DNA from: Oscillospiraceae bacterium
GTDB taxonomy: Bacteria; Bacillota; Clostridia; Oscillospirales; CAG-272
Direction: 5' to 3'
DNA: 58,436 bases
Assembly (NCBI GenBank): GCA_015064965.1
Contig: SVRG01000004.1
Coordinates: 1-58,436, forward strand
The translations under genes and the position numbers were made by a program. This document shows, piece by piece, positions 1 through 6,532 of this stretch. The notes beneath the pieces were generated by a model, which was given only the letters and a program-made list of their open reading frames with translations, did not search any database and was not told where the DNA came from. Position 1 is the first letter of the stretch. Each line of letters opens with the position of its first letter.

Positions 1-1806
1 ATAGAAACAGGCGAGCTTGTTTACACCTATACATATTCAATCGGCGCAAATGCTGCACACACCGCTTGGAACAGCGGCACCGTAGGACTCCGCTTGAACG
101 GCACTTCCGGTTGCTTTGACAACTTTAGAATCATCTCTGCTGCAGAAGTGGAAGTTCCGTCAATCCTTCCCGCGGATGATTTTGGCGAAGGTATGACATT
201 TGGCGAACACACGGGCAGATATATGTTTGAAAAGGCACTCCCGTCAATGCCGCTCACCTTTGAGGCGACAATGTATTTCCCTTACAATACAACTTCCGAC
301 TACACACACATCATAATGTCTAACTTTGAGCGTACACAAACCGGATTTATTTTTGAGATAACCAAGGGCGGTCAGCCTTCGATTATGTTTTATGATGAAG
401 CGGATGTCAGAACACGCTACACCTTCTCAAACGTAAGTGTTTACAACGGCAAAAAAACACATATAGCTATTGCCGCAGATGTTAACGGCGGCAAGATTCA
501 TTGCTATGTCAACGGCGAAATAGCGCAGTCACTTGACCTTACAGTAAATCCCACAGATTTTGAAACTTCGCATATGGCATTCGGCACGGACAACCGCGAG
601 GTAAATCTCAACCTGTTCCGCGGTGCGCTTATAAATGTTGCGTGCTATGCAGACACCCGAACTGCGGATGAAATCAAGGCTGACATGACCGCGCAGGGAA
701 CCGATGACTTGATTTTGCACTTTGATATGTCAAAAATGAAATACGGCGAAGAAGCCATCGACCTCTCCGATAGCAAAAACAATGCGGTTTACGAGCAATA
801 TTGGTATGACGAAATTGATAATATCACCGATTATGCTTATTCAATCGCCGTTGTAGGCGACACTCAGCACAACGTACAGTATCAGCCCGAAACCTTTGCA
901 AAGCTTTATGATTGGCTTAAAGCAAATGCGGCTGACAAGAAAATGGCATTCATGCTCGGACTCGGCGATATCACCAATGATAATACCGATGAGCAGTGGA
1001 CATATTCTCTTGAAAATATCGCAAAACTTGACGGTGTTATCCCGTATGCACTCTCAAGAGGTAATCACGACGGCACCGCCGCAAGTTATTCTTCAAAATT
1101 TGACGATACCCCATATGCGGCGGCAATCGGAGAAAACTACTATTCAAACCGCGCAAACTCCTATCAGGAGTTTAAAGCGGGCAACGTAAACTACCTTGTA
1201 ATTACTCTCAACTATAACCCCTCGGATGCAGAACTTGCATGGGCAAAGGGGATTGCGGACGCACATCCTTATCACAGAGTAATTGCCATCACTCACTCAA
1301 ACCTTAGAGCCGATGGCGAATACAACATCCATGGCGAGAATGTATGGAACAAGTTCGCAAAGCTTTGTCCCAACGTTGAAATGGTGCTTTCCGGACACGT
1401 TTTCAATGACAAGATAATAAGAGTTGAAAGCGTTGGCGATGCAGGAAACGTCGTAAAACAGTTTATGATAAACGGTCAGTGTGCAGACTGCACACGTATC
1501 TACGACGATAAAGAAGCCGCAGGACTTGTTGCAATGTTCTACTTTGATGAAAGCGGCAAGAATTTAAAGGTTGAGTATTACTCCACTTCACTTAACAAAT
1601 ACTTCATGGAGTGCAACCAGTTTGAAACCACCGTCGGAAACACTGTTTGTGATACCAATTATGACGGAAGTGTTACTATTGCCGATGCTATGGATATAAT
1701 CAAATCAATATTAAATGATTCGGTATGCTATAACGGTGATGCAAACGGTGATTTAAAACTCGGACTTACGGATGTTTTGCGTGCAATTAAACAAATTGTA
1801 AAATAA
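1..1806 (+). CDS. LamG / metallophosphoesterase / dockerin protein, 5' truncated
   Basis: The frame is open from the first base, so the N-terminus lies outside the window; 601 residues are visible. They begin with the end of a beta-sandwich (LRLNGTSGCFDNFRI), followed by a LamG-type jelly roll (about residues 60-230). A calcineurin-like metallophosphoesterase follows, with the usual metal-site motifs in order: VVGDTQHN (Asp near 287), LGDITND, SRGNHD, AITHSN and LSGHV. The first motif has DxQ where the classical family has DxH. The C-terminus is a type I dockerin with two calcium loops (DTNYDGS and GDANGDL) and paired helices. I infer a secreted phosphoesterase that docks onto a cohesin partner; the substrate is unknown. 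It shares its domain order and linker motifs (DEIKADM, QYWYDE) with the protein at 6533-8278, so the two are paralogues. A terminator follows directly. Confidence 0.85.
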   Translation: METGELVYTYTYSIGANAAHTAWNSGTVGLRLNGTSGCFDNFRIISAAEVEVPSILPADDFGEGMTFGEHTGRYMFEKALPSMPLTFEATMYFPYNTTSDYTHIIMSNFERTQTGFIFEITKGGQPSIMFYDEADVRTRYTFSNVSVYNGKKTHIAIAADVNGGKIHCYVNGEIAQSLDLTVNPTDFETSHMAFGTDNREVNLNLFRGALINVACYADTRTADEIKADMTAQGTDDLILHFDMSKMKYGEEAIDLSDSKNNAVYEQYWYDEIDNITDYAYSIAVVGDTQHNVQYQPETFAKLYDWLKANAADKKMAFMLGLGDITNDNTDEQWTYSLENIAKLDGVIPYALSRGNHDGTAASYSSKFDDTPYAAAIGENYYSNRANSYQEFKAGNVNYLVITLNYNPSDAELAWAKGIADAHPYHRVIAITHSNLRADGEYNIHGENVWNKFAKLCPNVEMVLSGHVFNDKIIRVESVGDAGNVVKQFMINGQCADCTRIYDDKEAAGLVAMFYFDESGKNLKVEYYSTSLNKYFMECNQFETTVGNTVCDTNYDGSVTIADAMDIIKSILNDSVCYNGDANGDLKLGLTDVLRAIKQIVK

Positions 1807-1810
1807 TACG

Positions 1811-1836
1811 AAAGCCTCTCGCAACGAGAGGCTTTT
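1811..1836 (+). terminator. Intrinsic terminator after the truncated dockerin gene
   Basis: An 11-base arm (AAAGCCTCTCG) is separated by CAA from its complement, which runs into TTTT. It lies five bases after the stop codon of the upstream gene. Confidence 0.85.
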
Positions 1837-1850
1837 GTTATACTGAAATC

Positions 1851-1952
1851 TGTGCCTTTTCCTTACACTTGGTAGGATGCAAGACCGATGTTTGCCATGT
1901 TTTACTAAAAGCGATGGCGTTTAGCCATCGAGGCAAATTCTTATGCAACATT
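1851..1952. repeat. Intergenic repeat with tRNA-like left end (copy 1)
   Basis: The left end reads TTTTCCTTACACTTGGTAG and the right end GGCAAATTCTTATGCAACA. Both ends recur, with small changes, at 13873-14119. Inside is a short hairpin (GATGGCG TTTA GCCATC). No coding potential is seen. It appears to be a short, non-autonomous intergenic element whose left end resembles the D-arm region of a tRNA. Confidence 0.5.
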
Positions 1953-1961
1953 AAGTCTTTT

Positions 1962-1990
1962 ATCCGATCACATTAGTGGTCGGATTTTTT
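1962..1990 (+). terminator. Plus-strand intrinsic terminator overlapping the end of the MATE gene
   Basis: ATCCGATCAC and GTGGTCGGAT pair around ATTA and run into a T6 tract on the plus strand. It overlaps the stop codon of the convergent MATE gene and would protect that gene from read-through from the left. Confidence 0.6.
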
Positions 1991-3352
1991 GTTTGTGACG
2001 ACAGAGTTATCAGTATTTTTAGTGGGCGATACTTTTAGCGTCAGATATAAAATCATGGTAAATACTGCACTCGCAGAGCAGGATGCGAGCGAGCTAAGCC
2101 AAACTCCGTTCAGCTTTAAAAAAGGCGTCATAATAAACAGGGCTGCTATAGGAAAGACAAGTGTACCGAAAAATGATGTAAACATTGAGCGCACCGGTCT
2201 CTCGAGTGCAGTAAAATATGAGGAAAGACACATATCCACCCAGCCGGTAATATAGGAAAGCGCAAACAATTTCATTGCGGTAATGCTTACAGTCAATAGT
2301 TCGGTATCTTCAGGTTTTATAAAGAGCGGTGCTACATACGGACCTGCAAAGAACATAAACAGTAAAGATGCGACTGACAGCACGATTGCTCCTAAAATAA
2401 CATGCCTGAGTATTGCTTTTACTTTATCTATGAGCCCTGCGCCATAGCAATAACTTATAGCAGGTTGCAAAGAATCAGCCATACCGAATACAAGCATTCC
2501 AACAATACTGTCTACATACATAATAACTGAGAATGCCGCAACAGCAGTTGTTCCGCCGTATTTTAACAAGAAGAAATTAAACACGATAGACATTATTGAC
2601 ATAGATATACTACTGAAAAATTCGCTGGAGCCGTTGACAAGAATGCGAAAGAAAACCGATTTTTTAATATTACCTTTGACGTAATACAAATCCATACGCT
2701 TTTTTCGGAACATAAAAAGAGTGATAACTGAGCCGAGAGCCATTGCAAGGCAGCTTGTAAATGCAGCCGCCCAAACTCCTTGACCGAGGAAGACAATCAG
2801 TATTACATCAAGAACAATATTCATCCCTTGCGTCAAAATGCTCAGCCACATAGAAAGGTTTTCCTTGCCGCAAACACGAAGATAGTTATCCGTTGCATGG
2901 TATATGAGCATAAGCGGTGCGAAAGCGGCATAGATACGGGTATAGGTGATGCCATATTCGATTGACAGTTCTGTAGCGCCGGGAGCTAAGAATCGCACAA
3001 AACTGTCGGTAAATGCAAGACCTAAAACACCGAGCAAACATGAAATCAAGAAAATAACTTTAAGCGTAAAAGTGAAAACTTTTGATGCTTCTTCTTGTTT
3101 TTTCTCGCCGAGCAGCACGGCAATACGCACTGATGCTCCGGTTGCAATCAGGTTGGCAAAGCCGAAAACAATCATAATAATAGGCATAATCAGGTTAACC
3201 GCAGCAAGGGCGTCGCCGCCGATAAAGCGACCTACAAACACCCCATCAGCGATTTGATAGAGTGCACCAAATGCCATTGTGATCATAGAAGGTACCGCAC
3301 AGCGAAAAAATAATTTCGATGGTGGTAGCGTTTCAAAAATCCTTGAATCCAT
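1973..3352 (-). CDS. MATE family efflux transporter
   Basis: This is a multidrug and toxic-compound exporter of the MATE family: 459 residues, about twelve hydrophobic helices, the usual family length. It would exchange Na+ or H+ for an organic cation or other toxicant at the cytoplasmic membrane. The N-terminal half carries typical family sequence (MITMAFGALYQIADGVFVGR, then GASVRIAVLLGEKK). The start at 3352 was chosen because GGAGG lies eight bases upstream; a longer in-frame extension would run through the terminator and structured leader. That leader, with a sigma-A promoter at 3497-3525, suggests control by transcription attenuation or a riboswitch. The substrate cannot be read from the sequence. 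Confidence 0.93.
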   Translation of the reverse strand: MDSRIFETLPPSKLFFRCAVPSMITMAFGALYQIADGVFVGRFIGGDALAAVNLIMPIIMIVFGFANLIATGASVRIAVLLGEKKQEEASKVFTFTLKVIFLISCLLGVLGLAFTDSFVRFLAPGATELSIEYGITYTRIYAAFAPLMLIYHATDNYLRVCGKENLSMWLSILTQGMNIVLDVILIVFLGQGVWAAAFTSCLAMALGSVITLFMFRKKRMDLYYVKGNIKKSVFFRILVNGSSEFFSSISMSIMSIVFNFFLLKYGGTTAVAAFSVIMYVDSIVGMLVFGMADSLQPAISYCYGAGLIDKVKAILRHVILGAIVLSVASLLFMFFAGPYVAPLFIKPEDTELLTVSITAMKLFALSYITGWVDMCLSSYFTALERPVRSMFTSFFGTLVFPIAALFIMTPFLKLNGVWLSSLASCSASAVFTMILYLTLKVSPTKNTDNSVVTNKKSDH

Positions 3353-3369
3353 AATAACCTCCAAAAAAC

Positions 3370-3485
3370 AAAAAAGCCCAGCAACGCTAAAAAGCGTAAC
3401 CGAGCTCACTCGACATCTTATCTGACAGGCGGCCTGCAAGCAGTTGCTTACGATCCCCTACACTACGGTGTACTGTCCTCCGATG
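3370..3485 (-). promoter_or_regulatory. Structured leader with terminator, riboswitch-like, of the MATE gene
   Basis: Between the likely transcription start (about 3490) and the MATE start codon lies a roughly 138-nt leader. Near its 5' end, GGACAG pairs with a later CTGTC (plus-strand 3473-3478 and 3424-3428) to close a junction. The junction holds two hairpins, TACAC-CGTA-GTGTA and TAAGCA-AC-TGCTTG. Next comes a strong stem (GCTCGGTTACGC with GCGTTGCTGGGC) followed by T6, at 3370-3405, just before the ribosome site. An aptamer-like junction followed by a terminator is the standard architecture of an OFF/ON riboswitch. I could not assign a class. Guanidine-responsive classes control some MATE genes and are worth testing, but the sequence did not match any consensus I could recall with confidence. 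Confidence 0.6.
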
Positions 3486-3496
3486 ACTTTTTACAT

Positions 3497-3525
3497 ATTA
3501 TAGCACGAGCAGATACATAAGTCAA
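3497..3525 (-). promoter_or_regulatory. Sigma-A promoter of the MATE leader
   Basis: On the minus strand, TTGACT is followed by exactly 17 bases and TATAAT. Transcription would begin near 3490 and run through the structured leader. Confidence 0.8.
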
Positions 3526-3530
3526 TAGTT

Positions 3531-3617
3531 ACTGTTAATCATGATGACGCTGGTAGACGTTTCGCAAAGCGAAACTCTGCACGGTTGCGTAGCAGACGTT
3601 GCGAGCGTCCAGCAGGG
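3531..3617 (+). other. tRNA-Asn-like fragment interrupted by palindromic sequence
   Basis: ACTGTTAATCATGATG is the anticodon loop (GTT) and 3' anticodon stem of a tRNA-Asn. It continues as ACGCTGG, a T-arm 5' strand. About 55 bases containing a TTTCGCAAAGCGAAA hairpin then intervene before TCCAGCAGGGGA, which looks like the T-arm 3' strand and acceptor. The first 16 bases recur exactly at 4227-4242. No 5' half is present, so it is not a functional tRNA. Confidence 0.5.
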
Positions 3618-3620
3618 GAT

Positions 3621-3649
3621 TTACAACGGTAGCAGCGGTGTGGTATAAT
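3621..3649 (+). promoter_or_regulatory. Sigma-A promoter of the GNAT gene
   Basis: TTACAA, a 17-base spacer and TATAAT lie 45 bases upstream of the acetyltransferase start codon. Confidence 0.65.
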
Positions 3650-3694
3650 AAAGCCAAAAGTTTGATTAATTGGAATTTGACGGGTGATTTTGAT

Positions 3695-4198
3695 ATGGGT
3701 ATTATTATTGAAAAGGCAACTTTTGAAGATGCGGCCGAGATCCTGCATTATCTAAAACAGATAGGTATAGAAACAGATAATTTGACATTCGGTGCAGAAG
3801 GGCTGCCGATTACAACAGAATCAGAAGCGGCATACATTAGTCAAATTGAAAACTCTTGTGATGAAATTATGCTTATCGCAAAAGAGAATGGAAAAATCGT
3901 TGGAAATGCAAGTCTAAGTCGCTTGCCGCGACGAATGAAGCACCGAGGAGATTTTAGTGTATCTGTTCTGAAGGAGTACTGGAACAAAGGTATTGGAAGT
4001 CAGTTGTTACTTGAAGTGATCAATTTTGCTAAAGAGAATTCATTTGAAGTAATTGACTTGCAAGTTCGTAGTGACAATTTGTCGGCAATACATTTATATG
4101 AAAAGTTTGGTTTTAAGAAAATAGGAATGCACCCTGCTTTCTTTAAGATTGGTTGTGAAGAAATATCTTTTGATTATATGTACTTAAAGATACAGTAA
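3695..4198 (+). CDS. GNAT family N-acetyltransferase
   Basis: This 167-residue protein has the length of a single GNAT domain, which transfers acetyl from acetyl-CoA to an amine. The acetyl-CoA pyrophosphate loop is visible as YWNKGIGSQLL (about residues 90-100). The C-terminal DNLSAIHLYEKFGFKK is the classic beta-5/alpha-4 signature of the family. The start at 3695 gives a normal domain N-terminus (MGIIIEKATFEDA); a longer in-frame extension would include promoter DNA. The gene is more AT-rich than its neighbours and is flanked by exact 16-bp copies of tRNA-Asn sequence (3531-3546, 4227-4242), which suggests acquisition as a small insertion. The substrate is unknown; small molecules, antibiotics or proteins are all possible. 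Confidence 0.85.
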   Translation: MGIIIEKATFEDAAEILHYLKQIGIETDNLTFGAEGLPITTESEAAYISQIENSCDEIMLIAKENGKIVGNASLSRLPRRMKHRGDFSVSVLKEYWNKGIGSQLLLEVINFAKENSFEVIDLQVRSDNLSAIHLYEKFGFKKIGMHPAFFKIGCEEISFDYMYLKIQ

Positions 4199-4226
4199 AT
4201 CAAATTCCAATATGGCTAACAGAAAG

Positions 4227-4272
4227 ACTGTTAATCATGATGTCACAGGTTCGAGCCCTGTTCGGGGAACCA
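4227..4272 (+). other. 3' fragment of a tRNA-Asn gene (anticodon loop to CCA)
   Basis: From the anticodon loop (CTGTTAA, anticodon GTT) the sequence runs through the 3' anticodon stem and variable loop. It continues through a perfect T-arm (ACAGG TTCGAGC CCTGT), the acceptor strand TCGGGGA, discriminator A and CCA. The matching 5' half (expected to begin TCCCCGA) is not found upstream, where the GNAT gene lies instead. This is the remnant expected when an element recombines at the anticodon loop of a tRNA gene. It cannot fold as a working tRNA. Confidence 0.75.
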
Positions 4273-4274
4273 TG

Positions 4275-4301
4275 AAAAGCCTTGTATTTACAAGGCTTTT
4301 T
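4275..4301 (+). terminator. Intrinsic terminator after the tRNA-Asn fragment
   Basis: AAAGCCTTG and CAAGGCTTT pair around TATTTA and run into T6. It is placed as the original terminator of the tRNA transcript would be. Confidence 0.75.
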
Positions 4302-4440
4302 TCCATTTTTATGGCATGACTGTTGAATAAGTGAGAGGCTTGTTTTATGGGCGCTACTAACATCATTTTTAAATCAAATTTCTGCTGGACTTCTCCTAAA
4401 CCTTGTGGTATAGTGTTGCGTTGCAAGGAGGTGCAACACT

Positions 4441-4518
4441 ATGAAGCACAGAAAACAACAAGTGAAGAAACGACCGTATTACCGGGGACATTACATCTCG
4501 GTGATGCGGTCGTTTTGA
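4441..4518 (+). CDS. Tiny basic peptide ORF (25 aa), possible mobile-element remnant
   Basis: An excellent ribosome site (AAGGAGGTG) precedes an ATG that opens a 25-codon frame, MKHRKQQVKKRPYYRGHYIS and five more residues. The second half of the frame is also a 14-bp hairpin ending in TTTT, so the ORF may exist only because of the hairpin. A related stretch (KHRINKRPYYR) can be read at 19976-20018. I do not recognise a function. It directly precedes another short ORF that looks like the start of a DUF6809-type protein. Confidence 0.35.
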   Translation: MKHRKQQVKKRPYYRGHYISVMRSF

Positions 4519-4562
4519 TATAATAAGGAAGAGAATGGTAGAAAGATGATACTTGAAGAATT
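4468..4562 (+). repeat. About 95-bp repeat (copy 1): terminator hairpin plus start of a small ORF
   Basis: The segment runs from AAACGACCGTATTACCGG through a hairpin and the sequence AAGGAAGAGAATGG to ATGATACTTGAAGAATT. It recurs at 19995-20085 with few changes. The hairpin arms (CGACCGTATTACCG and CGGTGATGCGGTCG) are followed by a T-run. The copy here continues into a short reading frame; the other copy ends inside the 3' end of the LuxR-type gene. Confidence 0.75.
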
Positions 4563-4626
4563 ATGGTACGGAATCATCGGGAATTATTCAAATATGGATT
4601 TAGACTCGGATGCAGGATTATATTAG
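4546..4626 (+). pseudogene. Truncated DUF6809-like start (26 codons)
   Basis: ATG opens MILEELWYGIIGNY and 12 more residues before a stop. The opening ILEELWYG resembles the conserved N-terminus of the small DUF6809-type proteins common in mobile DNA of Clostridia, which from memory are about 90-100 residues. After the first eight residues the similarity is lost. I read it as a broken remnant left by a rearrangement at the repeat 4468-4562. The family assignment rests on a very short match. Confidence 0.35.
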
Positions 4627-4667
4627 AGGTGACAGAAGTACGGTGAAGCATGCAAAGAGAACGAGAA

Positions 4668-4707
4668 AATAAACAGAAGCCTTGCGTCTGCAAGGCTTCT
4701 GTTTATT
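4668..4707. terminator. Bidirectional terminator hairpin at the 3' end of the DeoR gene
   Basis: AATAAACAGAAGCCTTGC pairs perfectly over 18 bases with GCAAGGCTTCTGTTTATT around GTCT. It overlaps the stop codon of the DeoR gene. Confidence 0.75.
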
Positions 4708-5494
4708 CACACTCAACAACGATGAGTTCTGTTTTGGTGTTTTCAAGTACTTTTAATATATCGTTTGGAACAGGGTTTTTATTATCGGTGATAATGCGGT
4801 CAAAGTCGGAGAGCCTTGCATACGTGCAGGTGGATTTTTTGCCGAGCTTAAAGCTTTCTACAAGCAGTACCGAAACCGCAGAGCGCTTTGCAACACGGGA
4901 GAAATATGCGCTATCGGTAGGGAGATATACAGATGCACCCTCGGCAGAAAGAGCGGTGCAGGAACAGATAGAAAGGTCAAAAGTATAGGTGTCAAGCACG
5001 TCCGTTGCGGCATTTCCTATAAGGCTGACAGTTTTTAGACAAAGTTCTCCGCCGGTCATAATAACGTTGCCGCTTATTTCACCGAGTCTGATTTTATCTG
5101 CAAGTTCTTCGGCAAGTGAAAGCGAATTTACAACGAAGGTGACATCGTTTAGTCCCGACAGTAGACTTGTCATTGTTGTTATTGATATTCCACGTGTAAG
5201 CGCAACAACCATATTGCTATGAAACATATTTGCAGCTTCATTACATATTGCAAGTCTTTCTGTTTGATTGTCGCTGTTTTTTCGCAGATATTCTTTCTCT
5301 TTTCTATAGGGAAGTTTTATAGCAGAAGCGCCGCCACGCACTTTTTTGAGAAGGTTTTTCTCGCTTAAGACGTTAATGTCACGGCGGATAGTTTCATCGG
5401 AAACGTCGAGCGCAGCAGCCGCCTCTAAAATAGAAACCGAGCCGTTTTTTTTGATAGCGTTTAATATATACTGATGTCTTTCTTCTGCACGCAT
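4703..5494 (-). CDS. DeoR family transcriptional regulator
   Basis: This is a 263-residue DeoR-type regulator, the usual family length. The N-terminal winged helix-turn-helix is clear: MRAEERHQYILNAIKKNGSV, then ILEAAAALDVSDETIRRDI and LLKKVRGGASA (about residues 15-58). The rest is the DeoR C-terminal sensor fold, which usually binds a phosphorylated sugar or related metabolite. The start at 5494 is supported by AAGGAG eight bases upstream. It is divergent from the phosphodiesterase/dockerin operon at 5745. A perfect inverted repeat (5545-5571) with an extra half site lies in the shared upstream region, so autoregulation and repression of that operon are likely. The effector is unknown. Confidence 0.92.
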   Translation of the reverse strand: MRAEERHQYILNAIKKNGSVSILEAAAALDVSDETIRRDINVLSEKNLLKKVRGGASAIKLPYRKEKEYLRKNSDNQTERLAICNEAANMFHSNMVVALTRGISITTMTSLLSGLNDVTFVVNSLSLAEELADKIRLGEISGNVIMTGGELCLKTVSLIGNAATDVLDTYTFDLSICSCTALSAEGASVYLPTDSAYFSRVAKRSAVSVLLVESFKLGKKSTCTYARLSDFDRIITDNKNPVPNDILKVLENTKTELIVVECE

Positions 5495-5544
5495 GTGTAA
5501 TTCTCCTTTTATATTATCTCTTGATTTGATTTTATAACATATTT

Positions 5545-5571
5545 TTGTGGTTTTCAATAGCAAAACCACAA
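5545..5571. promoter_or_regulatory. Probable DeoR operator (perfect inverted repeat)
   Basis: TTGTGGTTTT, seven bases, then AAAACCACAA form a perfect 10-bp inverted repeat just upstream of the DeoR start. The half site AAAACCACA recurs at 5632-5640, in front of the divergent operon's promoter. Two sites bracketing the intergenic region would allow looping or joint repression. Confidence 0.65.
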
Positions 5572-5678
5572 TTATCACCTATTTTTATAAAAAAACAAAC
5601 AAATCGCCTTTGGAAAAATAAAAAATACCACAAAACCACACAATTTTTCGTCAAAAGGGAGAAAGGGAAGTCAACCAC

Positions 5679-5707
5679 TTGAAAGCGATTTTTATAAAAA
5701 ATATAAT
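5679..5707 (+). promoter_or_regulatory. Sigma-A promoter of the phosphodiesterase/dockerin operon
   Basis: TTGAAA, a 17-base spacer and a perfect TATAAT lie 38 bases before the start codon at 5745 and 39 bases after the AAAACCACA half site. Confidence 0.8.
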
Positions 5708-5744
5708 AGAATTGGCGAAGAATTAATCAAAGGAGAACTATAAA

Positions 5745-6509
5745 ATGAAAGTGCTTTTAGTAGTGGTAGACGGAATGCGTCCTGATGCAATGGTGCAGAT
5801 TCCGAAAGCCCGTGAACTTATGAAAAAAGCAACGTATACACTAAACGGAAGAACTGTGTTTGTATCGGCGACTCTGCCTGCACATATGTCGCTATTCCAT
5901 AGTGTAGATACGGAAAGGCACGGAACAATACTTAATTCCTTTGTTCCGCAGGTTCGTCCTATAAATGGACTTAGCGAGGTGCTCAAGGCAAACGGAAAGA
6001 GCAGTGCCTTTTTTCACACGTGGGAGCTTTTGCGTGACTTGAACCGCCCCGGCTCTGTTGACTTTTCTTATTTCTATGCGGCAAAGGTTGTTGGATTTGA
6101 AAGGGCAAACAGCATTGTTACAGATGCCGCCATAAAGCACATATCGGAGTGGCACACGGATTTTGCATTCTTGTATCTCGCCAATACAGATACCGCCGGT
6201 CACAAATACGGATGGATGAGCAAGGAATATATGGAGTCAATGGCAGAAGCATTTGATAACATTGAAAGAATAATGCAAACTCTCGATAATGATTGGTCAG
6301 TAATTATCGTGTCCGACCACGGCGGAAATGGAAGACATCATGGCACGGATTCTAAGGAAGATATGACCATTCCGCTAATGTTTATAGGCAAGCCTTTTGA
6401 AATGGGAAAAGAACTTGAAACGGTAAGCATTAAAGACGTTGCGCCTACAATAACAACGCTCTTTGGTATTGAGCCTGACGAAGACTGGGAAGGAAAAAGC
6501 ATTATATAA
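5745..6509 (+). CDS. Alkaline-phosphatase-fold phosphodiesterase / nucleotide pyrophosphatase-like
   Basis: This 254-residue cytoplasmic-looking protein (no signal peptide) belongs to the alkaline phosphatase superfamily, type I phosphodiesterase group. Metal and catalytic motifs appear in order: VVVDGMRPD (first Asp ligand, D9), SATLPAHMS (nucleophile Thr region), ANTDTAGHKYG (Asp and His ligands), SDHGG (Asp-His pair) and RHHGT (last His ligand). It would hydrolyse a phosphate mono- or diester using two divalent metals. A good AAGGAG site precedes the start. It is the first gene of an operon with two dockerin proteins (6533, 8281) and faces the DeoR gene. I infer that it finishes, inside the cell, the breakdown of a phosphate ester released outside by the metallophosphoesterases. 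The substrate is not known. Confidence 0.85.
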   Translation: MKVLLVVVDGMRPDAMVQIPKARELMKKATYTLNGRTVFVSATLPAHMSLFHSVDTERHGTILNSFVPQVRPINGLSEVLKANGKSSAFFHTWELLRDLNRPGSVDFSYFYAAKVVGFERANSIVTDAAIKHISEWHTDFAFLYLANTDTAGHKYGWMSKEYMESMAEAFDNIERIMQTLDNDWSVIIVSDHGGNGRHHGTDSKEDMTIPLMFIGKPFEMGKELETVSIKDVAPTITTLFGIEPDEDWEGKSII

Positions 6510-6532
6510 ATATTATTTAAGGAGAAAAAACA

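Noticed and set aside
3353..3439. Upstream extension of the MATE frame to 3439
   Set aside because: It would translate through the leader's terminator hairpin, and GGAGG sits ideally before the ATG at 3352.
3599..3694. Upstream extension of the GNAT frame to an ATG at 3599
   Set aside because: The extension reads through a tRNA-like fragment and a -35/-10 promoter; the protein from 3695 already has a normal GNAT start.
4227..4272. Functional tRNA-Asn
   Set aside because: The acceptor 5' strand, D-arm and 5' anticodon strand are missing upstream.
4235..4426. Minus-strand 63-residue frame ending in RTGLEPVTS
   Set aside because: This ending is the well-known false translation of the antisense of a tRNA T-arm and acceptor; it reads straight through the tRNA-Asn fragment and a terminator.
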